Shown: positions 58,172 through 64,000 of the stretch, in pieces
How the letters are laid out: each line of letters opens with the position of its first letter
How positions within the stretch are numbered: the stretch's first letter is position 1
From: Vibrio gallaecicus
GTDB lineage: Bacteria > Pseudomonadota > Gammaproteobacteria > Enterobacterales > Vibrionaceae
Assembly: GCF_024347495.1 (NCBI RefSeq)
Contig: NZ_AP025490.1
Coordinates: forward strand, 558,001 to 622,000
Reading direction: 5' to 3'
Length of the DNA: 64,000 nt
Translations under genes and position numbers: made by a program
The notes under the pieces: model-generated
Databases searched by the model: none
Seen by the model: only the letters and a program-made list of their open reading frames with translations
What the model was told of the DNA's origin: nothing

Positions 58172-59245
58172 ATGCAAAAAAGTGAATTAAGCAATGTCAA
58201 TATTATCGACGAACAGGTACTGATTACTCCTGAAGAACTTAAAGAAAAACTGCCTTTAAGTGATAACGCTCGTCGCTTTATTCAAGAGTCTCGCGAAACT
58301 ATCGCTAATATCATTCATAAGAAAGATCACCGTATGCTTGTAGTGTGTGGTCCTTGTTCTATTCATGATCTAGAAGCTGCGAAAGAGTACGCGAAACGCC
58401 TTAAAGCATTGTCTGAAGAGCTTAGTGACCAACTGTATATTGTGATGCGTGTGTACTTTGAAAAGCCAAGAACTACCGTTGGCTGGAAAGGTTTAATCAA
58501 TGACCCGCATTTAGATGGCACTTTCGATATAGAGCATGGTTTGCATGTAGGTCGTGAGCTTCTTGTTGAACTAGCAGAGATGGAAATTCCATTAGCGACA
58601 GAGGCACTTGATCCTATTAGCCCACAATACTTAGCCGATACTTTTAGCTGGGCGGCCATTGGTGCTCGTACTACCGAGTCACAAACACACCGTGAAATGG
58701 CAAGTGGTCTATCTATGCCAATCGGCTTCAAAAATGGTACCGATGGCAACTTAGGAACGGCAATTAACGCAATGCAAGCTGCGTCTTCAAGCCACCGTTT
58801 CATGGGTATTAGCCGTGAAGGTCAAGTTGCACTATTGACGACTCAAGGCAACCCAAATGGTCATGTGATTTTACGTGGTGGCAAGCAGACTAACTACGAT
58901 TCAGTATCCGTTCATGAGTGTGAGCAAGAGCTTCAAAAAACAGGTCTTGATGCTGCATTAATGGTGGATTGCAGCCATGCAAACTCTCGTAAAGATTACC
59001 GACGTCAGCCATTGGTTGCTGAAGATGTGATTCACCAAATTCGTGAAGGTAATAAATCTATTATTGGCCTAATGATCGAGAGTCATTTGAACGAAGGTAA
59101 CCAGTCTTCTGATATCCCTCTAAATGAAATGAAGTATGGTGTTTCAATTACGGATGCATGTATCAATTGGGATTCAACTGAGGCACTATTAAAACATGCA
59201 CATACGGAGTTAGTCCCGTTCTTAGAAAACCGCCTGAAAGGTTAG
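58172..59245 (+). CDS. aroF: 3-deoxy-7-phosphoheptulonate synthase, Tyr-sensitive type
   Basis: Class I DAHP synthase, first step of the shikimate pathway. 357 residues. Active-site motifs: VVCGPCSIHD, KPRTTVGWKG and MVDCSHANSRKDYRRQ. Position upstream of tyrA and the TyrR boxes point to the tyrosine-regulated isozyme AroF rather than AroG or AroH; sequence alone does not prove which amino acid inhibits it. 165 bp separate it from tyrA, with no terminator, so they are probably one transcript. Confidence 0.94.
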   Translation: MQKSELSNVNIIDEQVLITPEELKEKLPLSDNARRFIQESRETIANIIHKKDHRMLVVCGPCSIHDLEAAKEYAKRLKALSEELSDQLYIVMRVYFEKPRTTVGWKGLINDPHLDGTFDIEHGLHVGRELLVELAEMEIPLATEALDPISPQYLADTFSWAAIGARTTESQTHREMASGLSMPIGFKNGTDGNLGTAINAMQAASSSHRFMGISREGQVALLTTQGNPNGHVILRGGKQTNYDSVSVHECEQELQKTGLDAALMVDCSHANSRKDYRRQPLVAEDVIHQIREGNKSIIGLMIESHLNEGNQSSDIPLNEMKYGVSITDACINWDSTEALLKHAHTELVPFLENRLKG

Positions 59246-59410
59246 TTAGCTACAAGTTAAGGTTTTTAACTAAAACTTTTTAATTAAGATGTTAGCTAAA
59301 GTTTATTAGTCAGAGTTTAAAGTTTAGGTGCCTCATTGATTTGGGGCATTTAAAGATCTGTCGTTAGTGAGATTCGGACTAGCACAGGCTTATAGATAGT
59401 AAGGAATAAA
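59246..59410. other. aroF-tyrA gap with degenerate AT-rich repeats
   Basis: Contains imperfect direct repeats such as TTAGCTAAAGTTTA (59292-59305) next to TTAGTCAGAGTTTA (59306-59319). No terminator or ORF is seen. Confidence 0.45.
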
Positions 59411-60538
59411 ATGGCCGTTGAACTGAACGCATTACGCGACCAAATCGATGCAGTCGATAAACAAATGTTGGATTTACTGGCTCAGCGCCTTTCTTTAGTT
59501 GAGAAAGTCGGAGAGGTTAAAAGTGAGCACGGTTTGCCTATTTATGTACCAGAGCGCGAAGCCGCAATGCTTGCCTCGCGTCGTAAAGAAGCTGAAAAAA
59601 TTGGTGTACCACCACGGTTAATCGAAGATATTTTACGCCGTACTATGCGTGAGTCCTATGCCAGTGAGAAAGACTCTGGTTTTAAGTGCCTTAAGCCAGA
59701 ATTGCGTTCAGTTGTTATTGTTGGTGGTAATGGTCAACTTGGTGGCTTGTTTGGACGTATGTTCAAGCTTTCAGGTTACGATGTGAAAATCTTAGGAAGT
59801 AAAGACTGGGATAAAGCTGATGAGCTACTAGACAATGCTGGTCTTGTTGTTGTTACAGTGCCAATCCACTTGACGGAAGGTGTAATTGAAAAGCTAGGTA
59901 ACTTGCCGAGTGACTGTATCTTATGTGATTTAACATCCATTAAGTCTAAGCCTCTGCAAACTATGCTTAACATGCATTCAGGTCCTGTTGTGGGTTTACA
60001 CCCGATGTTTGGTCCTGACGTTCCAAGCCTTGCTAAACAAGTGATTGTTTACAGTGATGGTCGTGATGAAGAAAGCTACCAGTGGCTATTAAAACAATTT
60101 GGTATTTGGGGTGCTAGCCTATGCCAAATGGATGCCGCTGAACATGATCATGGTATGACCTTAATTCAAGCACTCCGCCACTTCACTTCATATGCTTACG
60201 GTCTTCATTTAAGTAAAGAAAACCCTAACATTGATCAGTTGTTGAAACTTAGCTCGCCAATTTACCGATTGGAAATTGCGATGGTTGGTCGTTTGTTTGC
60301 ACAAGACCCTAACCTATACGGTGACATCATTCTTTCATCGGATGAAAATATTGAGATGATTAGACGTTTCCATAATTGTTTTGGGGAAGCATTGAATATT
60401 TTAGATGGTAAGGATAAGGAAACCTTTGTTCAAAGCTTCAATCAAGTTAGTGATTGGTTTGGTGATTACTCTCAACAGTTTTTAGAAGAAAGTCAGAACC
60501 TATTAAAGCAAGCCCATGACTCTATTCATAGAGGCTAG
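59411..60538 (+). CDS. tyrA: Bifunctional chorismate mutase / prephenate dehydrogenase
   Basis: Carries chorismate through prephenate to 4-hydroxyphenylpyruvate in tyrosine synthesis. 375 residues: N-terminal AroQ chorismate mutase ([19 protein letters not shown], then RPERE-like VPEREAAML), then a dehydrogenase domain with the NAD-binding motif [17 protein letters not shown] near residue 105 and [17 protein letters not shown] before the ATG. Second gene of aroF-tyrA. Confidence 0.96.
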   Translation: MAVELNALRDQIDAVDKQMLDLLAQRLSLVEKVGEVKSEHGLPIYVPEREAAMLASRRKEAEKIGVPPRLIEDILRRTMRESYASEKDSGFKCLKPELRSVVIVGGNGQLGGLFGRMFKLSGYDVKILGSKDWDKADELLDNAGLVVVTVPIHLTEGVIEKLGNLPSDCILCDLTSIKSKPLQTMLNMHSGPVVGLHPMFGPDVPSLAKQVIVYSDGRDEESYQWLLKQFGIWGASLCQMDAAEHDHGMTLIQALRHFTSYAYGLHLSKENPNIDQLLKLSSPIYRLEIAMVGRLFAQDPNLYGDIILSSDENIEMIRRFHNCFGEALNILDGKDKETFVQSFNQVSDWFGDYSQQFLEESQNLLKQAHDSIHRG

Positions 60539-60555
60539 AATCGTTTTTAAATCAT

Positions 60556-60588
60556 AAAAAAGAGCGACCATTTGGTCGCTCTTTTTTT
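60556..60588 (+). terminator. Terminator after tyrA
   Basis: A-run, AGAGCGACCA/TGGTCGCTCT stem with TT loop, then seven T residues. Confidence 0.94.
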
Positions 60589-60614
60589 GTATTGAATGTC
60601 TAGACAGCATTCGG

Positions 60615-60714
60615 TCTATAGTAGGCCAGAAGCAATTCGCTCATAGTAGACTAGAAGTAATTAGCTCATCATAGCCCTAAAGCAATTAGATCATCATAGG
60701 CTAATTAGTCGTGA
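60615..60714. repeat. Imperfect 25-bp tandem repeats between tyrA and the M23 peptidase
   Basis: Units start at 60615, 60640, 60665 and 60690 (the last degraded and overlapping the peptidase gene stop). Units share a (T/C)(T/C)CAT..TAG core and an AG(C/T)AATT element repeating at exactly 25-bp steps (60631, 60656, 60681). Confidence 0.75.
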
Positions 60715-61720
60715 TAGGCTTTTTGCTATCTTCACTCGATACCGTTTCAATACTTGAATCTTTGTATGGAACATTGGTTAAATTAATTTGCAGCCTAACC
60801 ACGTTATCAATTAATTGAACAAGTGGACCCCATTTCACTTTTGTTTCTTTTTCGAAAACGTAATTAAAGTTCTCGGGTGTCCAATCCATTAAGTACTGAG
60901 GGTTAAGTGAACGCCCTAAAAAGCGTACTTCATAGTGCAAATGAGGACCGGTAGAGTTACCAGAGTTACCACACTTTGCGATTACATCTCCTTTACTCAC
61001 AAATTGACCGCTGCGAACGTTAAACTTTTGCAAGTGAGCATATGAACTCATGAAACCAAAAGAGTGACGCATAGTTAGGAAGTTACCAAAGCCTTTTTTA
61101 CTTGGTCTGACGGTTTCGATCACCCCATCAGCAGGAGCAAGGATTTCTTCACCACGCTTACAAGTCAGGTCAATACCTGTATGAGTATGTCTCTTGCCCG
61201 TTATAGGATTAGTTCTTCGACCGTAAGATGATGAGATGCGTTGGTAAGCCATAGGGCTATCATTAGGAATCAAACGAAACATGGTCGCTCTTACCGCTGA
61301 ATCAATTGCAGCAGCATCAATACGATCTTCTAAAGTCGAATCATCCGCTAACAAGTCTTCATCGGCTAGACCTAAAACAGATTCGACATCAAAAACACGT
61401 TTTCCGAGCAGTTGAATTTTCCCTTCTTTTTCTGTTAATTCTTGTGATAAAGAGTGGTTGGTGTCTACCTGCTCTTGATACAGAGATTCCACTTCACCTT
61501 TTTCAATATGAAGTTGGCTAAGGGCACTTTCAAATTCAGCTTGTTTTTCAGAAGTTGTAATCTGTTGGTTTTGATTTTCTGAATATAAATATACAGATCC
61601 GCCTATTAAGACAGGCACAGATAATAGTGCAGAGGCAATTAATAGAAGGGATTTTCGACCAAAGTAAAACGTCTGTTTCCCTTGGCCAGAAGGAATAGTG
61701 ATAGAAACTTTTTGGGACAT
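60701..61720 (-). CDS. M23-family peptidoglycan endopeptidase, membrane-anchored
   Basis: 339-residue envelope protein: one N-terminal transmembrane segment (about 24-47) without a cleavage motif, a coiled-coil region (about 50-110), and a C-terminal LytM/M23 domain with the zinc ligands intact, HTGID and GPHLHYEVRF, so it is predicted active on peptidoglycan cross-links. Related to the MepM/NlpD/Shy group of vibrio endopeptidases; I cannot assign an exact name. It has no good ribosome binding site. A degraded tandem repeat overlaps its last codons. Confidence 0.88.
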   Translation of the reverse strand: MSQKVSITIPSGQGKQTFYFGRKSLLLIASALLSVPVLIGGSVYLYSENQNQQITTSEKQAEFESALSQLHIEKGEVESLYQEQVDTNHSLSQELTEKEGKIQLLGKRVFDVESVLGLADEDLLADDSTLEDRIDAAAIDSAVRATMFRLIPNDSPMAYQRISSSYGRRTNPITGKRHTHTGIDLTCKRGEEILAPADGVIETVRPSKKGFGNFLTMRHSFGFMSSYAHLQKFNVRSGQFVSKGDVIAKCGNSGNSTGPHLHYEVRFLGRSLNPQYLMDWTPENFNYVFEKETKVKWGPLVQLIDNVVRLQINLTNVPYKDSSIETVSSEDSKKPITTN

Positions 61721-61773
61721 AACTACATAACAAAATGGTTTATTTAACTAACTAGAGCATTTGCTTATTGAAT

Positions 61774-62139
61774 TTAGCTGCCTAGGTCGGATAGGTGTTC
61801 AATTTCGCGGTGAAGTAACTCATCATCACCGACATTAAGTTCAACTAAGCGTTTCAAATGACTAATACTATCAATATCTAAATGCTCTATGCGTAAACGC
61901 ATTGAGGTATTGTTGGTAGAAATAATTGAAGCTTCTAGTTGAATCACTACATCACTATCATTTAGCTGAAAGCTAACATGAAGAGGTAAAGAGTGATTGA
62001 ATAACAAAGCATCATCGCACTGCAGTAATACACCATGTAGCGATAAATCTTGAACAAAACCATTGAGTTGTAATCGGTCTTGTGAAGCTTTAGCTGGAAC
62101 CTGGTAAATGATTCGTGAAAATCGACGTCTTTCAACCAT
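61774..62139 (-). CDS. PilZ-domain protein (putative c-di-GMP receptor)
   Basis: 121-residue single PilZ domain. Both c-di-GMP-binding motifs are present: RRRFSR near the N-terminus (RxxxR) and DLSLHGV (D/NxSxxG). So it should bind c-di-GMP. V. cholerae has a PilZ gene in the corresponding position after aroF-tyrA (plzA by my recollection), so it may be its orthologue. It lies just upstream of the M23 gene in the same direction (53 bp), possibly co-transcribed. With VpsR, it is the second c-di-GMP effector in the window. Confidence 0.88.
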   Translation of the reverse strand: MVERRRFSRIIYQVPAKASQDRLQLNGFVQDLSLHGVLLQCDDALLFNHSLPLHVSFQLNDSDVVIQLEASIISTNNTSMRLRIEHLDIDSISHLKRLVELNVGDDELLHREIEHLSDLGS

Positions 62140-62232
62140 AGTAGTTCTCTCTCATGATTTATTATAAGTACGATGACTTGTAAATATCTAAGGTCGCGAT
62201 AATAGCGACCTTAGATTAAAATACAAGCAAAT

Positions 62233-63900
62233 TTACTTAGCGATACGCTTGTACTTAATACGGTGAGGCTCTGCAGCTTGTGCACCGATAGTCTGTTTTA
62301 GCCATTCAGTATAGTCAGTATAGTTGCCTTCGTAGAAGTTAACCTGACCTTCATCACGGTAATCTAGAATATGAGTAGCAATACGGTCTAAGAACCAACG
62401 GTCATGCGAGATAACCATTGCACAACCAGGGAACTCAAGAAGCGCTTCTTCAAGTGCTCGTAGTGTTTCAACATCTAGGTCATTGGTAGGCTCATCGAGT
62501 AGTAATACGTTACCACCCGCTTTTAGCAGTTTCGCTAAGTGAACACGGTTACGCTCACCACCAGACAATTCACCGATAATCTTCTGCTGATCGATACCCT
62601 TGAAGTTGAAGCGAGAGCAGTATGCACGTGCAGGGATTTCGAAGTTGTTGATCTTAATAATATCAGCGCCTTCAGAGATCTCTTGGAATACTGTTTTAGT
62701 GTCGTCCATGCTGTCACGGAACTGATCAACAGAAGCAAGCTTAACGGTTTCGCCCAGTTCAACTGTGCCTGAATCTGGCTGTTCAGCACCACTTAGCATC
62801 TTGAACAGAGTCGATTTACCTGCACCGTTAGCACCCACGATACCTACGATGGCACCCTTAGGCATGCTGAACGATAGGTCGTCGATAAGAACGCGATCAC
62901 CAAATGATTTTGTTAGGTTCTTAACTTCAAGAACTTTGTCGCCTAGACGCTCACCTGGCGGGATGAACAGTTCGTTGGTTTCGTTACGTTTCTGATATTG
63001 ACCAGTTGTTAGTTCTTCAAAACGAGCCATACGAGCTTTAGATTTAGCTTGACGACCTTTAGGGTTTTGACGAACCCATTCCAGTTCTTTCTCGATCGTC
63101 TTTTGACGAGCGCTTTCACCAGCTTTCTCTTGCTTCAAACGCTCATCTTTTTGCTCTAACCAAGATGTGTAGTTACCTTCCCATGGAATACCTTCGCCAC
63201 GGTCAAGTTCTAGAATCCAGCCAGCAGCGTTGTCTAGGAAGTAACGGTCGTGGGTAATCGCCACAACAGTACCGCTGTAATCAACAAGGAAGTGCTCAAG
63301 CCATGCTACTGATTCTGCATCCAAGTGGTTGGTTGGTTCATCAAGAAGCAGCATGTCAGGTTTTTCAAGAAGCAGACGACAGATAGCAACACGACGACGC
63401 TCACCACCTGATAGGAATTCAATTTTCGCATCCCACTCTGGAAGACGAAGTGCGTCAGCTGCACGCTCTAGAGCAGTCTCTAGGTTGTGACCGTCTTTTG
63501 CTTGAATTAGAGCTTCTAGCTCACCTTGTTCTTTAGCAAGAGCGTCGAAATCTGCATCTGGTTCTGCATAAGCAGCGTAAACCGCATCAATACGCTTAAG
63601 TGCATCAGCAACGTCAGAAACGGCTTCTTCAACGATTTCACGAACTGTTTTTGATTCATCAAGTACAGGCTCTTGCGGTAGGTAACCGACGTTAAGACCT
63701 TGCTGTGCGCGTGCCTCACCATCGATATCAGTATCAATACCAGCCATGATACGTAGTAGGGTAGATTTACCTGAACCATTTAGACCCAAAACACCGATTT
63801 TAGCGCCAGGAAAAAAGCTAAGAGAAATGTCTTTAAGAATTTGACGCTTAGGTGGAACAGTTTTGCTCACCCGAGACATGGTATATACGTATTCAGCCAT
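62233..63900 (-). CDS. ettA: Energy-dependent translational throttle protein EttA (ABC-F)
   Basis: Ribosome-associated ABC-F ATPase that gates initiation-to-elongation according to energy state. 555 residues: two ABC domains with Walker A GLNGSGKST and GANGAGKST, signature LSGGERRRV and LSGGERNRV, Walker B LLLDEPTNHLD and LLLDEPTNDLD. No transmembrane domain. N-terminus MAEYVYTMSRVSKTVPPKR matches E. coli EttA, distinguishing it from Uup or YheS. AGGAT lies upstream of the ATG. Confidence 0.96.
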   Translation of the reverse strand: MAEYVYTMSRVSKTVPPKRQILKDISLSFFPGAKIGVLGLNGSGKSTLLRIMAGIDTDIDGEARAQQGLNVGYLPQEPVLDESKTVREIVEEAVSDVADALKRIDAVYAAYAEPDADFDALAKEQGELEALIQAKDGHNLETALERAADALRLPEWDAKIEFLSGGERRRVAICRLLLEKPDMLLLDEPTNHLDAESVAWLEHFLVDYSGTVVAITHDRYFLDNAAGWILELDRGEGIPWEGNYTSWLEQKDERLKQEKAGESARQKTIEKELEWVRQNPKGRQAKSKARMARFEELTTGQYQKRNETNELFIPPGERLGDKVLEVKNLTKSFGDRVLIDDLSFSMPKGAIVGIVGANGAGKSTLFKMLSGAEQPDSGTVELGETVKLASVDQFRDSMDDTKTVFQEISEGADIIKINNFEIPARAYCSRFNFKGIDQQKIIGELSGGERNRVHLAKLLKAGGNVLLLDEPTNDLDVETLRALEEALLEFPGCAMVISHDRWFLDRIATHILDYRDEGQVNFYEGNYTDYTEWLKQTIGAQAAEPHRIKYKRIAK

Positions 63901-64000
63901 TGCCGATCGATCCTAATTATTGTTCAAAATTATTGGCTATTTTATACCAATATTGGGGAATATGTTACTCCCTGCCAATAAATCGTATTTTGATGCTTGT

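Overview
The window is ordinary chromosomal backbone of a gamma-proteobacterium of the family Vibrionaceae, most likely a low-GC member such as the Aliivibrio (fischeri) clade. The family call rests on vibrio-type markers (HlyU, VpsR, a DUF3545 protein, NptA-type Na/Pi transporter, arcB convergent with arcA) and on vibrio gene order such as lysS-vpsR and nptA-nhaR-hlyU-rpsT-murJ. The genus is a guess from base composition and protein similarity remembered, not computed. I see no prophage, insertion sequence, CRISPR array, rRNA or tRNA.

Layout. 1-10 kb: the 3' part of arcB, a small lipoprotein, arcA, an RraA-like protein, a small outer-membrane protein, then the threonine operon with its attenuator (thrL-thrA-thrB-thrC). 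10-14 kb: grcA behind two FNR-type sites, then nfo, a tiny His-rich ORF, ung, a hemerythrin-like protein and a DUF3545 protein. 14-21 kb: an AgcS-type Na+/amino-acid symporter behind a structured leader with a mini-ORF, yaaA, srmB divergent from trmN6, brnQ, fldB. 21-30 kb: xerD-dsbC-recJ-prfB-lysS (prfB with its +1 frameshift), then vpsR. 30-38 kb: small proteins, mutH, a DnaA-box-rich gap, rppH-ptsP-TSUP permease-lgt-thyA, nptA. 39-49 kb: nhaR, hlyU, rpsT, murJ, and ribF-ileS-lspA-fkpB-ispH. 49-54 kb: btsR, btsS and a CstA-family pyruvate/peptide transporter. 54-58 kb: a DUF2799 lipoprotein and peptidoglycan recycling genes murQ, anmK, nagZ. 58-64 kb: aroF-tyrA with TyrR boxes, an M23 endopeptidase, a PilZ protein and ettA.

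How they work together. Three themes stand out: redox control (ArcAB, FNR-type sites at arcA and grcA), pyruvate sensing (BtsSR beside a CstA transporter whose upstream region carries seven BtsR-like half-sites at 20-21 bp steps), and classical translational control (thr attenuation, prfB frameshift, UUG start of rpsT, leader ORFs). The genes are almost all known families; the less expected signals are in intergenic DNA. The best are the BtsR-like array before cstA, a DARS2-like cluster of DnaA boxes plus an IHF site beside mutH, the grcA tandem FNR pair with 53-bp spacing, the coupled mini-ORF before agcS, and several unannotated short ORFs with strong ribosome binding sites. I found no convincing wholly new multi-gene system.
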